Of a stretch of 64,000 bases of DNA, positions 7,840 to 16,679 are shown one piece after another (position 1 is the first letter of the stretch; every line of letters begins with the position of its first letter). Under the pieces are notes generated by a model. The model did not search any database and was not told where the DNA came from. It saw nothing but the letters and a program-made list of their open reading frames with translations. The DNA is taken from positions 682,001 through 746,000 of the forward strand of contig CBIHNF010000001.1 of assembly GCA_966211335.1 (NCBI GenBank). Direction: 5' to 3'. The DNA is from JAPWJZ01 sp966211335. Its GTDB lineage: Bacteria; Pseudomonadota; Alphaproteobacteria; Micavibrionales; UBA2020. A program made the position numbers and the translations under genes.

Positions 7840-9051
7840 TTGAAACGCTTATCGCTGCTGCTGTGCCTTGCGCTGCTATCCTCCTGCGCGACCGCCCCCG
7901 TTGTGAAGAAAGCCGATCCGTTTTATTTAAAGCAGACCAGCTTCACCGCGCTGCCGGGGTGGAGTACGGATAAGCTGTCGGCGGCGCTTGTTCCCCTGCA
8001 GAAATCCTGCGCCCGGATCGCCACCAAGAAGCCCGAAATGTCCTTCGGCCCCGTGCCCTTTGCCGGCACCTATAAAGACTGGCAGCAGGCCTGCACCAGC
8101 CTGCCGCCGAGCGGGGATGATGCCGCCGCGAAAACCTATTTTGAAACCAGCTTCACGCCCTATGAGATTTGGGGCGAGCAGGGGCGGGATGGGCTCTTCA
8201 CCGGTTACTATGAGCCGACGCTGCACGGCTCCCTCACGAAGCACGACAAATACCAGATCCCAATCTACAGCCGCCCCGATGACCTCATCACCGTCAACCT
8301 CGGCGACTTCAAGGACGAGCTGAAAGGCGAAACGGTCGTGGGGCGCGTCAAGGGCCAGAACCTCGTCCCGTATTTCACGCGCCACCAGATTGAAACCGGC
8401 GCGATCGAGAAGCAGGACAAGCAAATCGTCTGGGTCGACAATGCGGTTGATGCCTTCTTCCTGCATATCCAGGGCTCGGGCCAAGTCGTGATGGAAGACG
8501 GCGGCATCCTGCGCGTCGGCTTCGCGGCGCAGAACGGCCATGCCTATTACGCCATCGGCCAGGCACTGATCAAGAACGGCGCGCTGACCAAGGAAAATGT
8601 CTCCATGCAATCCATCCGCGGCTGGCTGGAAGCGCATCCCGCTGACGCCCCCAAAATCATGGACCTGAACGAGTCATACGTCTTCTTCCGCAAGCTGGAC
8701 GGCGACGGCCCCTTGGGCGCCGAAGGCACCGCGCTCACCCCCCAGCGCAGTATCGCTATCGACCGCAAAAAATTCCCCTATGGCGCGCCGTTCTTTATCG
8801 ATGCGGAAGGGCCGGGGGAGCAGGGGCATATCAGCCAGCTCATGGTGGCGCAGGATACCGGGGGCGCGATCAAGGGTGCCGTCCGCGCCGACTTTTTCTG
8901 GGGCGCGGGGCCGGAGGCGGCCGAACATGCCGGCGTCATGAAAAGCGCGGGGCAGGATTACATTTTATTGCCCAATTCCGTCACCGTGCCGCCCGAATAC
9001 CGCGCCGCCGCGCGGCATATTCCGCAAAAAGCCATTGGCTATAACAACTAA
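7840..9051 (+). CDS. mltA: Membrane-bound lytic murein transglycosylase A (lipoprotein)
   Basis: Cleaves peptidoglycan glycan strands to 1,6-anhydromuropeptides at the outer membrane. The 403 residues begin with a lipoprotein signal ending LLSSCA, with Cys near residue 16. The MltA barrel includes GYYEPTLHGS and FFLHIQGSGQV, and the C-terminal 3D domain has MVAQDTGGAIKGAVRADFFWG with its catalytic aspartates. The start is TTG, supported by AAAAGGA 5-6 bases upstream and by the signal peptide. The ribosome-binding site sits inside a perfect hairpin (7807-7834), suggesting translational control. Confidence 0.95.
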   Translation: MKRLSLLLCLALLSSCATAPVVKKADPFYLKQTSFTALPGWSTDKLSAALVPLQKSCARIATKKPEMSFGPVPFAGTYKDWQQACTSLPPSGDDAAAKTYFETSFTPYEIWGEQGRDGLFTGYYEPTLHGSLTKHDKYQIPIYSRPDDLITVNLGDFKDELKGETVVGRVKGQNLVPYFTRHQIETGAIEKQDKQIVWVDNAVDAFFLHIQGSGQVVMEDGGILRVGFAAQNGHAYYAIGQALIKNGALTKENVSMQSIRGWLEAHPADAPKIMDLNESYVFFRKLDGDGPLGAEGTALTPQRSIAIDRKKFPYGAPFFIDAEGPGEQGHISQLMVAQDTGGAIKGAVRADFFWGAGPEAAEHAGVMKSAGQDYILLPNSVTVPPEYRAAARHIPQKAIGYNN

Positions 9052-9069
9052 AAGGCATTAGTCTGCCCC

Positions 9070-9888
9070 ATGGCTGACGTCACATCACCCTTTGGCACCT
9101 ATAAGCTCAACAAACGCAAGGATCAGTTCCTGCGCTGGGGGCAGGGCATGCCCGTCAGCTGGCTCGGCCGCCGCGCCGCGCTGCTGCTGCGCCGTGCCGT
9201 GCTGGAGAAAAAAATCACCACGGTTGATGCCGTGGTCGATGGCCTGAAACTCCGCCTCTACATGCAGGACAATGTCTCCGAGCGCAAATTCCTGTTCATG
9301 CCGCAGTTTTTTGACAGGTACGAGCGCAACCTGATTAAAAACAGCGTGCCCGCCGGCGGCACCTTCGTCGATATCGGCGCGAATGCCGGCATCTATACGC
9401 TCACTGCCGCCGCCGCCGTCGGCGCCAACGGCCGCGTGCTCGCGATTGAACCCAACCCCGCGGTGCTCGACCGCCTGAAATACAACCTTGCCCTCAACAA
9501 CTTCACCGCCCGCGTCATTGTGGAGCAGGCTTGCGTGTCCGATCATGCCGGCACGGTGGAGCTGACGCTGGATGATACCAACCTCGGCGGCTCAAGCCTT
9601 GTCGAAACGCGCTCGGCAAAAACCCTCTCCGTCGCCTGCTACCCGCTGCTCGCCATCCTGCAGAAATACCAGCTGGCGCATATCGATGCCTTAAAGATTG
9701 ATATCGAGGGCGCGGAAGACATGGCCCTCATCCCCTTCCTCACTGCCGCGCCGCCGCAACTGCTGCCGCGCTTTATCATTTTAGAAAATTCCAAAGACAG
9801 CTGGAAAAAAGACCTGCAGGGCACGCTCAAGTCCGCCGGCTACAGCCTGATCGAAACCACGCGCATGAATCTGGTGTGGAGTTTGTAA
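9070..9888 (+). CDS. FkbM family SAM-dependent methyltransferase
   Basis: A 272-residue class I methyltransferase. The SAM-binding motif is FVDIGANAGIYTL (about residues 98-110), the acidic post-II residue is in LAIEPNP, and the FkbM hallmark IDALKIDIEGAED lies near residue 208. Members O-methylate sugars, lipids or polyketides; the substrate here is unknown. It is 18 bases downstream of mltA. Its last 51 bases recur almost exactly at 10691-10741, beyond the next gene, indicating an insertion or duplication event at this 3' end. Confidence 0.88.
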   Translation: MADVTSPFGTYKLNKRKDQFLRWGQGMPVSWLGRRAALLLRRAVLEKKITTVDAVVDGLKLRLYMQDNVSERKFLFMPQFFDRYERNLIKNSVPAGGTFVDIGANAGIYTLTAAAAVGANGRVLAIEPNPAVLDRLKYNLALNNFTARVIVEQACVSDHAGTVELTLDDTNLGGSSLVETRSAKTLSVACYPLLAILQKYQLAHIDALKIDIEGAEDMALIPFLTAAPPQLLPRFIILENSKDSWKKDLQGTLKSAGYSLIETTRMNLVWSL

Positions 9889-9889
9889 G
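9839..9889 (+). repeat. Direct repeat copy 1 (3' end of the FkbM gene)
   Basis: A 51-base segment covering the last codons of the FkbM gene. It recurs at 10691-10741 with one mismatch (G at 9849, C at 10701). The two copies bracket the AT-rich gene at 10005-10652. Confidence 0.9.
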
Positions 9890-10004
9890 CTGTCTCGATC
9901 AAGGCGCTTATGTCGCTCCCGCCGCCGCCTTCTGAAATTTTTTAAAAATCATTTTCAAGTTTTAAATCGGAAATATTCATCAAGGGATATCCAATAGCGT
10001 GACC

Positions 10005-10652
10005 ATGAAAATAAATAACAATGAATATTTAGATTTGGTTGGGAATGAATTTTACCAAATCGTTTATTCTATTTCCGAACAAATGATTGATTCCAAATGG
10101 CTTGCAAAAGTAAAACCTATAAGGCGGGACACGATGGAGTCTGTCAAAGGAGGGTTTACTGTCTTTGAATCTGATAAAAATGTCATAATGGAAAAAATAA
10201 AAAAAAGGGTCGATGAGTCGCTTTTCCCCGAACTGGAAAAAATAGGCAAGCCGTCAGATTGGAATAGCGAAATACGGAAGATATTACTCAAATGTAATGA
10301 TGTGACGAAAAGGCTTATGAGGTTTGGAACCTATTCGATTGATCATCCGCCCGAACAAAAAGCTGAATATGAATATTGGTCTGAATATGCGCAGTATTGG
10401 CATGATATTATTAAAGACACCATCGCCGTAAATAGAATGGTCGAGGCGCTGGATGACAAGGATCGGATAGAACTCTTGACTATCTCCGACAGTAGCTTGC
10501 AGGATCCTTCGGACATTTGGAGTTTAAACGACATAGACTTTCGACTGGCGGCGTTCAGATTTTTTTCCTGTCCATCTGAACAAGAGAAAAGACATCACGA
10601 ATTACAACTGGAAAGACTGGCCCGCAGGCATGACGAACTCGGCTGGAAATAA
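10005..10652 (+). CDS. Hypothetical soluble protein in a probable acquired insert
   Basis: A 215-residue, charged, Lys/Glu-rich protein without signal peptide or membrane segment. I do not recognise it. An in-frame GTG two codons earlier (9999) is possible; the ATG at 10005 is preferred. AT content is far higher than in the flanking genes. The gene lies between two 51-base direct repeats of the FkbM 3' end, so it probably entered by a recombination that duplicated that end. It may be an orphan cargo gene. Confidence 0.6.
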   Translation: MKINNNEYLDLVGNEFYQIVYSISEQMIDSKWLAKVKPIRRDTMESVKGGFTVFESDKNVIMEKIKKRVDESLFPELEKIGKPSDWNSEIRKILLKCNDVTKRLMRFGTYSIDHPPEQKAEYEYWSEYAQYWHDIIKDTIAVNRMVEALDDKDRIELLTISDSSLQDPSDIWSLNDIDFRLAAFRFFSCPSEQEKRHHELQLERLARRHDELGWK

Positions 10653-10690
10653 ATTGTGGCCTTTAGTTGACTAACCAATCTTCGCCGCCA

Positions 10691-10741
10691 GCTACAGCCT
10701 CATCGAAACCACGCGCATGAATCTGGTGTGGAGTTTGTAAG
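10691..10741 (+). repeat. Direct repeat copy 2 (duplicated FkbM 3' end)
   Basis: 50 of 51 bases match 9839-9889, including the stop codon of the methyltransferase. In the FkbM frame it still reads SYSLIETTRMNLVWSL and stop. The upstream codons differ from copy 1, so it could be the remnant of a diverged paralogue rather than a simple copy. Confidence 0.9.
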
Positions 10742-10742
10742 G

Positions 10743-11441
10743 CTACTCTTGTTCCTGTTCAACAACCGGAAAACAGTCGTCAGGTACGTCATACACAAAA
10801 ACTGGCGGTGGATAATTGCTACTAACGTTGTGTTTGGACGCTATTAGGCCGAATTCTTTGAACAGGGCGTCAGGATCTTTTTCCCACTGTTTAGAGATAA
10901 ACTTGAGCTGGAAAGAAATCAGGTTTTTCCCCAACAAAAATTTATGCCAGAAAAGCCGCCACCAGCTATCCAAAACTATGGCTTGTTCGCTTGGCAAGGC
11001 GATGACTTCGAAACAGAAGTTAAATCCAAAAGGTTTTCTCGAGAGCTGCTTTGGTAGATAAACGGCAACAAGTGTCATCTGATAAAGCCGCTCGTAAGGA
11101 ACGAAGAATTTTTCGTCCACAAACCAGAAACCGTGAGCATAGGCTTCCAGAATGACCGGATTTTTCTCAAGCCTGATACGGCGCTTCCAAGATGCAATCG
11201 CGGCGGCTACGCAAATCACGAAGCCTACATCAAGGCCATATTGCAGCTGCCTGATAAAAATAAAATGACTGAAGGGGATAATGGTGAGAGCTGTTAACCA
11301 GAAGAGAACTTCAGAAATCGGCGAAAGGGGAAGTTTTAATTTCAAAGCCGAGACGAGAAGAGTTTTCGAAGGTCGCTCTCTTGAAATTCTCGGGGGCTCG
11401 ACCGTGTAATCGGCCTCGATGGTCGGGCCGTTTTTCTCCAC
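10743..11441 (-). CDS. Hypothetical protein with two membrane segments
   Basis: A 232-residue protein. Two hydrophobic segments (about residues 43-60 and 70-88) precede a cytoplasmic-type region rich in aromatic residues, and the C-terminus is acidic. The layout resembles small bacterial proteins with a PH-like domain behind a transmembrane hairpin, but I cannot assign a family. It lies directly against the direct repeat on one side and one base from the sugar kinase on the other. Its lower GC suggests it belongs to the same acquired stretch as the gene at 10005. Confidence 0.6.
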   Translation of the reverse strand: MEKNGPTIEADYTVEPPRISRERPSKTLLVSALKLKLPLSPISEVLFWLTALTIIPFSHFIFIRQLQYGLDVGFVICVAAAIASWKRRIRLEKNPVILEAYAHGFWFVDEKFFVPYERLYQMTLVAVYLPKQLSRKPFGFNFCFEVIALPSEQAIVLDSWWRLFWHKFLLGKNLISFQLKFISKQWEKDPDALFKEFGLIASKHNVSSNYPPPVFVYDVPDDCFPVVEQEQE

Positions 11442-11442
11442 G

Positions 11443-12369
11443 TCAGGAAATCTTCACCGGCGGCTCCAGCCGCGAGAGGTTCGCTTCGATGTCATCGAGC
11501 GCCGGCATGCCGGATTGGGCGCCGAGGCCGAGGCAGGCGAGGCCTGCGCCGACAGAAGCATGATGCATGGCATTGAGCCAGTTGTGGCCCGCCTGCAAGG
11601 ACGCCGCGAAAATGCCGCAGAAGGCGTCGCCCGCGCCGGTCGTATCCACCACTTCAATGGGGAGTGCGCCGACGCGGAAGAGGGCGCCGGCCTTGGCCGC
11701 AATCGCGCCCTGTTCTTCCATGGTGATGATGCAGGTGCAATTGATATGCGCGGAAATGACTTTCGCAATCGCGCCGGCATCGTCCGACTGCAGGCCAAAG
11801 CCACTCGCCAGCTGCTGCGCTTCAATTTCGTTCACGATCACGTAATCGACAGATGGCAAATCGCCCGCCGTCACCATGTGCCCCGGCGAGGCATTCAGGA
11901 TGGTGGTTGCGCCCTTGGCTTTGGCGCGCTCCAGCACCAGCAGCGTTTCGCGCGGGCTGGCCTCCAGCTGGCAGAGGATGATGTTTTTTTCGTTGAAGAC
12001 TTCGTCCGGCAGCTGGTCGTTCGTCGCATCCATGTTCGCGCCGGGCGCGACCATGATCATGTTGGAGCCCTTCATGTTCACGGCAATGGTGGCGCAGCCC
12101 GTCGGCCGGTCGGAAATACCAATAGCTGTGGTCCAGACGCCTTGGGTTTTAAGGTTGTTGACCGAACGGCGGCCGAATCCGTCATCGCCCACTTTGCCGG
12201 CCATGGCGACTTTGGCGCCGGCGCGCGCGGCGGCGATGGCCTGGTTGGCGCCTTTGCCACCCTCGCGGCTTAAATAGTCGGCCGTGCACAGCACGGTTTC
12301 CCCCGGTTTGGGGAAATGCGCCACCGGCATGACGATATCGATGTTCATCGAGCCAAATACAATAATCAT
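11443..12369 (-). CDS. rbsK: PfkB family sugar kinase, ribokinase-like
   Basis: About 308 residues. FGSMNIDIV at the N-terminus, EGGKGANQAIAAARAG for sugar binding, and DTTGAGDAFCG with the catalytic aspartate mark the PfkB family, and the glycine pattern is closest to ribokinase. It would phosphorylate a pentose such as D-ribose with ATP. The frame extends 22 codons upstream, but the conserved fold begins at the ATG at 12369, so I use that start. No ribose transporter or regulator is nearby, so the substrate is uncertain. Confidence 0.85.
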   Translation of the reverse strand: MIIVFGSMNIDIVMPVAHFPKPGETVLCTADYLSREGGKGANQAIAAARAGAKVAMAGKVGDDGFGRRSVNNLKTQGVWTTAIGISDRPTGCATIAVNMKGSNMIMVAPGANMDATNDQLPDEVFNEKNIILCQLEASPRETLLVLERAKAKGATTILNASPGHMVTAGDLPSVDYVIVNEIEAQQLASGFGLQSDDAGAIAKVISAHINCTCIITMEEQGAIAAKAGALFRVGALPIEVVDTTGAGDAFCGIFAASLQAGHNWLNAMHHASVGAGLACLGLGAQSGMPALDDIEANLSRLEPPVKIS

Positions 12370-12515
12370 TCCATCAGCATATCCTAAACACGTAAAGGGT
12401 CTATGAAATTCAAATGGTTGAAACGGCTTGTTCAAAAATTATGGGAATAAAAGCGGGCGTGTTTTCGCCGCCGCTTGACCAAAGCTAAGGGAATGAAATT
12501 AAGGGCAAATCCCTG

Positions 12516-12544
12516 TTGCTTCCCAAGGGGGTGGGGCGTATATC
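12516..12544 (+). promoter_or_regulatory. Candidate sigma-70 promoter of hemA
   Basis: TTGCTT at 12516-12521 and TATATC at 12539-12544 are 17 bases apart, about 40 bases upstream of the hemA start. Seen by eye; no other signal was found between the sugar kinase and hemA. Confidence 0.4.
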
Positions 12545-12583
12545 ATAAAAGCAGCATAATTATGGCTTCCGACCCCCCTCCGA

Positions 12584-13909
12584 ATGGTTCGTCACATGTC
12601 CGTCTCCAAGCTCAAATCGGCACTTGCCGCCCCCCCTCATACGACGGCGAAAAACTCCAGCCTGAAAAATACCAGCCTGGGATTTTACGAAAGCTTCTTC
12701 CAGAGCCGCCTGACGGATCTGCACAAGGAAGGCCGCTACCGCGTCTTCGCCGATCTTGAACGGCAGGTCGGGAAATTCCCCAAGGCTCTCTACCGCTCCG
12801 AAGCGGGCGAGCAGGAAGTCACCATTTGGTGCAGCAACGACTACCTCGGCATGGGCCAGCACCCCAAAGTGATCGAGGCGATGTGCGAGGCCGCCAGAAC
12901 CAGCGGCGCCGGCGCCGGCGGCACGCGCAATATTTCCGGCACCACCCATTACCACGTTGTGCTGGAAGAAGAACTGGCCGACCTGCATGGCAAGGAAGGC
13001 GCGCTGCTGTTTACCTCCGGCTATATCTCCAACGAAGCTGCGCTCAGCACCATTGCCAAAGTTCTGCCGGATTGCGTCATTTTCTCGGACGAGCTGAACC
13101 ATGCCTCCATGATTCAAGGCATCAAGGCCTCGGGTTGCGAGAAATACATCTTCCGCCACAACGATGTTCAGCATCTTGAAACGCTGCTCGCCTCGGTCGA
13201 GCGCTGCCGGCCCAAAATCATCGCCTTTGAATCCGTCTATTCGATGGATGGCGATATTTCGCCGATCAAACAAATTTGCGACCTTGCCGAAAAATACGGC
13301 GCGCTGACATACCTTGACGAAGTGCATGCCGTGGGCATGTATGGCGACCGCGGTGCCGGCATTGCCGAGCGCGACGGCCAGATGCACCGCATCGATATTT
13401 GCGAAGGCACGCTTGGCAAGGCCTTCGGCGTCATGGGCGGCTATATCGCCTCCAGCCGCGCAATTGTCGATATCGTGCGCTCCTATGCCTCCAGCTTTAT
13501 CTTCACCACATCGCTGCCGCCGGCTTTGCTGGCAGGCGCTGCCGCTTCCGTCCGCCACCTGAAGGAATCGCAGGTCGAGCGCGCGCAGCATCAGGAGCGC
13601 GCCGCAAAGCTGAAACAAATGCTGCAGGATGCAGGGCTGCCCGTGCTGATCTCCAAAAGCCATATCGTGCCGCTGATGGTGGGGGATGCGCGGCTTTGCA
13701 AAAAGGCCAGCGATGAATTGCTGCAGAACCACGGCATCTACGTGCAGCCCATCAACTACCCGACCGTGGCGCGCGGCACGGAACGCCTGCGCCTGACGCC
13801 GACGCCGTTCCATACGGATGCAGATATGAAAGCGCTGGTCGATGCGCTGTGCGAGGTCTGGGCCAGCCTCAACCTTCGCCGCGCCGCGACGATCAGTTAC
13901 TTGGGTTAA
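12584..13909 (+). CDS. hemA: 5-aminolevulinate synthase
   Basis: Condenses glycine and succinyl-CoA to 5-aminolevulinate, the C4 entry to tetrapyrrole synthesis that is characteristic of alphaproteobacteria. The 441-residue PLP enzyme shows IWCSNDYLGMGQHP, the glycine-rich GAGAGGTRNISGT, DEVHAVGMYG with the PLP-ring aspartate, and the PLP lysine in EGTLGKAFGVMGGY. The C-terminal GTERLRLTPTPFH matches ALAS rather than KBL or BioF. ATG codons at 12584 and 12596 are both possible starts. It is monocistronic. Confidence 0.95.
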   Translation: MVRHMSVSKLKSALAAPPHTTAKNSSLKNTSLGFYESFFQSRLTDLHKEGRYRVFADLERQVGKFPKALYRSEAGEQEVTIWCSNDYLGMGQHPKVIEAMCEAARTSGAGAGGTRNISGTTHYHVVLEEELADLHGKEGALLFTSGYISNEAALSTIAKVLPDCVIFSDELNHASMIQGIKASGCEKYIFRHNDVQHLETLLASVERCRPKIIAFESVYSMDGDISPIKQICDLAEKYGALTYLDEVHAVGMYGDRGAGIAERDGQMHRIDICEGTLGKAFGVMGGYIASSRAIVDIVRSYASSFIFTTSLPPALLAGAAASVRHLKESQVERAQHQERAAKLKQMLQDAGLPVLISKSHIVPLMVGDARLCKKASDELLQNHGIYVQPINYPTVARGTERLRLTPTPFHTDADMKALVDALCEVWASLNLRRAATISYLG

Positions 13910-13912
13910 GCC

Positions 13913-14494
13913 TTATTCCGCTGCGCCTTCCGGCTTCGGCCCGTCTTTTTTCGGGATTTCGCCGATGACGCCGTCAATCAGCGGTGACTGCAGCGTGTCA
14001 TCGAAGGGCTTGTCCTTCAGCAGCGCCAGATCATCCACCGCTTCTTTCGCCTCCAGCAGGTTGGTGCCGCCGCAGGCGCCGCCCACATCATAGGTTTCCG
14101 ACGGATATTCGTAGAGCGACCAGTCCTCGTAATGCTCGGGCCGGCGCTTGTAGGCGTAGAACAGGTATTTCTTGCCCTTCTCGTAGGTCGCGCCGGCGCA
14201 GGTCCAGACATGCATGTTGCTGAAAATCAAAAAGGTATTGCCGTCATTGGCGCCCTTATAGGCTTTGTCGATTTTGATCGTCACTTTGACGGGGATATCA
14301 TCGTTGCCGTATTCAACGCGCGGCTCGTCCGTCTCGACCGCGGTGATCTGCCCTGTGAAAATCGCATCGGCCGTCGCATAGCGCGTCGCGAAGGGGGCGG
14401 GCATGCAGTAGCAGCGCGTGTTCGGCTTCCGCGCCTCGGCGCCGGTCGCGGTCAGCGTCAGCAGGGCGAGCAGCATCAGCGTTATGGTGCGCAT
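13913..14494 (-). CDS. Secreted protein with NTR/TIMP-like N-terminal pattern
   Basis: A 193-residue exported protein with a signal peptide ending near TGAEA. The mature start is rich in cysteines (CYCMPAPFATRYATADAIF), and GQITAVE follows. That C-x-C opening with a beta strand resembles netrin-like/TIMP OB-fold domains, and later cysteines could pair with it. The match is by eye and the function unknown. A proline-rich acidic tail ends the protein. It converges on hemA, with 3 bases between stops. Confidence 0.6.
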   Translation of the reverse strand: MRTITLMLLALLTLTATGAEARKPNTRCYCMPAPFATRYATADAIFTGQITAVETDEPRVEYGNDDIPVKVTIKIDKAYKGANDGNTFLIFSNMHVWTCAGATYEKGKKYLFYAYKRRPEHYEDWSLYEYPSETYDVGGACGGTNLLEAKEAVDDLALLKDKPFDDTLQSPLIDGVIGEIPKKDGPKPEGAAE

Positions 14495-14520
14495 GGAATT
14501 TCATCCTCTTTTGCCCTAGT

Positions 14521-15483
14521 ATGAAGCAGAAGCGGGTTTGGAAAAACAGCAAGATGACAACATTACATAACGATTTGGCGGGGATGAGCGCGGCGGCGAA
14601 AGGCGCGGTGATTGCGATTGGCAATTTCGACGGCTTGCATCTGGGACACCGCGCGCTGATTGCCAAGGCGCAGGGGCTTGCGAAGACGCTGGCGGCACCC
14701 TCCGGCGTCATGACCTTTGAGCCGCATCCGCGGGAATACTTCCAGAAGAACGCAGCCCCCTTTCGCCTGACGCTGCTGCCGATGAAGCAGCGGCTGCTCG
14801 GGGAAATGGGCGTTGATCATCTTTATGCGCTGGGGTTTGATGCGGCGCTGGCGGGGCTCTCGGGGCAGGAATTTATCGACCGGATATTGGTTGAGCAGCT
14901 TCAGGTGAAGCATGTCGTGGTGGGGGCGGATTTTGCCTTCGGGCGCGACCGCTCGGGCACTATCGATACCTTGAAGGCGTCGGGGAAATTCGGTGTAACG
15001 GTTGTGGAACCGGTGCTTTGCCCAGATGGCACGGCCTATTCATCCAGCCGCATCCGCGATCACCTCTCCCGCGCCGAGTTTGATGCCGCCAATGCCCTCC
15101 TCGGCTGGAACTGGCAGATGGAGGCGCCGGTGGTGCACGGCGACAAGCGCGGCCGCGAGCTCGGATATCCCACCGCAAATCAAATTACCACCCGCTATAT
15201 CCCTATTCCCTATGGCATTTACGCCGTCGAGGTTTTAATTGAGAACGAGTCGCACACTCGACGCGGCGTCGCCAACTTCGGCATCCGCCCCATGTTCCGC
15301 ATCGAACAACCCCTCTTCGAAACCTTTATCTTCGATTTCTCCGCTGAAATTTATGACAAAGTCATGCGCGTCAGGCCGTTGAAATTCTTAAGGCCTGAAG
15401 CCGCTTTCAGCGGCATCGAGGCGCTCAAAGACCAGATGAAACAGGATTGCCTTGCCGCCCGTGCTATGGTCAAATCCAGCTGA
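14521..15483 (+). CDS. ribF: Bifunctional riboflavin kinase / FAD synthetase
   Basis: Converts riboflavin to FMN and FMN to FAD. The N-terminal nucleotidyltransferase domain has AIGNFDGLHLGHRALI and SSSRIRDHL; the C-terminal flavokinase domain has GDKRGRELGYPTANQ. The length of 320 residues is typical. The conserved part begins near residue 25. The in-frame ATG at 14554 is a plausible alternative start, since neither site has a strong Shine-Dalgarno sequence. lspA follows after 36 bases, a common pairing. Confidence 0.95.
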   Translation: MKQKRVWKNSKMTTLHNDLAGMSAAAKGAVIAIGNFDGLHLGHRALIAKAQGLAKTLAAPSGVMTFEPHPREYFQKNAAPFRLTLLPMKQRLLGEMGVDHLYALGFDAALAGLSGQEFIDRILVEQLQVKHVVVGADFAFGRDRSGTIDTLKASGKFGVTVVEPVLCPDGTAYSSSRIRDHLSRAEFDAANALLGWNWQMEAPVVHGDKRGRELGYPTANQITTRYIPIPYGIYAVEVLIENESHTRRGVANFGIRPMFRIEQPLFETFIFDFSAEIYDKVMRVRPLKFLRPEAAFSGIEALKDQMKQDCLAARAMVKSS

Positions 15484-15519
15484 TTATCGCAACATTTTCG
15501 AAAGCGCGCCGGCCAGTCC

Positions 15520-16104
15520 ATGTCCAATCCGAAAAAACTCAAACCGGGCCGTTTTTTCGCCCTCGCGCTGTTCTTCATCGGCATCATCATCGCGGTCGAC
15601 CAGTACACCAAGTGGCTGGTCATGGAGACGATGCTGCGGTCGGTGCCGAAATCGATCTCCTTCCGCGACTGGTTCTTAACACGCCAGCCGCTGCCTGAAT
15701 TCGCCGACCTGCAGGAAAGCTTCAAGACGGAATCGCTGACTTCCTGGCTGGATTTTGTCATGGTCTGGAACCGCGGCGTCAGCTTCGGCCTGTTTGACAG
15801 CGGCTCCACCATGATGGTCACGATGTTCATCGCCTTTTCGCTGTTCGTCTCCATGGGCCTCTTCATCTGGATGAGCTTTGCGGGCACAAGGCTTTTGTCC
15901 GCCGCGCTGCCCCTCATCATCGGCGGCGCCCTTGCCAACGCGATTGACCGTTTCCGCTTCGGCGCGGTTGCAGATTTCATCGACGTCCATGTCGGGGCGC
16001 ATCACTGGCCGGCGTTCAACGTTGCCGACAGCGCGATCTGCCTTGGCGCGGCGCTGCTCGTCATCGATACGCTGATGAGCGCCGGTAAAACAAAAAAAGC
16101 TTAA
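15520..16104 (+). CDS. lspA: Lipoprotein signal peptidase (signal peptidase II)
   Basis: Inner-membrane aspartic protease that removes signal peptides from lipidated prolipoproteins. The 194 residues contain four hydrophobic segments. The catalytic aspartates are in ALANAIDRFRFGAVADFIDVH and FNVADSAIC, as in the family. The first periplasmic loop is longer than usual (about residues 45-85). The next gene encodes a lipoprotein that this enzyme would process. Confidence 0.95.
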   Translation: MSNPKKLKPGRFFALALFFIGIIIAVDQYTKWLVMETMLRSVPKSISFRDWFLTRQPLPEFADLQESFKTESLTSWLDFVMVWNRGVSFGLFDSGSTMMVTMFIAFSLFVSMGLFIWMSFAGTRLLSAALPLIIGGALANAIDRFRFGAVADFIDVHVGAHHWPAFNVADSAICLGAALLVIDTLMSAGKTKKA

Positions 16105-16124
16105 AAAATAGAAGGTGCCTTGAA

Positions 16125-16679
16125 ATGACCAGAAATTTGAAACCGTTGATGTTCGGCCTCGCGCTTGCGCTGATGCTGCCGGGCTGCTCCAGCGTGAAAA
16201 AAGAACTCGGTGTCGGCCGCCAGTCGCCGGATGAATTCATGGTCGTGAAACGCGCGCCGCTGACCCTCCCGCCCGATTACGCGCTCCGCCCGCCCTCAAC
16301 AGATTCCGCGCCGCCGGCATCCGAAGCCGCCAACCAGGCGAAGACCGCGCTGCTCGGCACCAGCGGCTCTTCGGCCGATAAAGGCACGGCGGAAGACGCG
16401 CTGCTCGGCAAAATGGGCGCCCAGAACCCGACGCCCGATATCCGCGATACCATCAACCGCGAGAACGGCTATATCGCGCTCAAAAACCGCACCCTCGTCG
16501 ACAAGCTGGTTTTCTGGAACGATACACCACCGTCCGATGAAAAAACGCCTGCCTCCCTCGTCAATGCCCAGCAGGAAGCAGAGCGCCTGAAGAAGAACCA
16601 GGAAGAAGGCAAGCCCGCCAATGCCGGCGACGTGCCGGTCATCGAGAAAAAGCAGAGCACTTTCGAGAAAATTTTCTAA
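16125..16679 (+). CDS. DUF3035 lipoprotein (BamF-like)
   Basis: A 184-residue lipoprotein. The lipobox is LPGCSS, with Cys near residue 22. RQSPDEFMVVKRAPLTLPPDY is the conserved core of the family, and a low-complexity tail follows. In Caulobacter a member of this family was reported as a component of the outer-membrane protein assembly complex, so a role at the Bam complex is plausible. A good ribosome-binding site (GAAGGTG) precedes the ATG. The stop overlaps the miaA stop by 4 bases on the other strand. Confidence 0.8.
   Translation: MTRNLKPLMFGLALALMLPGCSSVKKELGVGRQSPDEFMVVKRAPLTLPPDYALRPPSTDSAPPASEAANQAKTALLGTSGSSADKGTAEDALLGKMGAQNPTPDIRDTINRENGYIALKNRTLVDKLVFWNDTPPSDEKTPASLVNAQQEAERLKKNQEEGKPANAGDVPVIEKKQSTFEKIF

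Noticed and set aside
12560..13813. A 417-codon minus-strand frame opposite hemA
   Set aside because: hemA on the plus strand is unmistakable.
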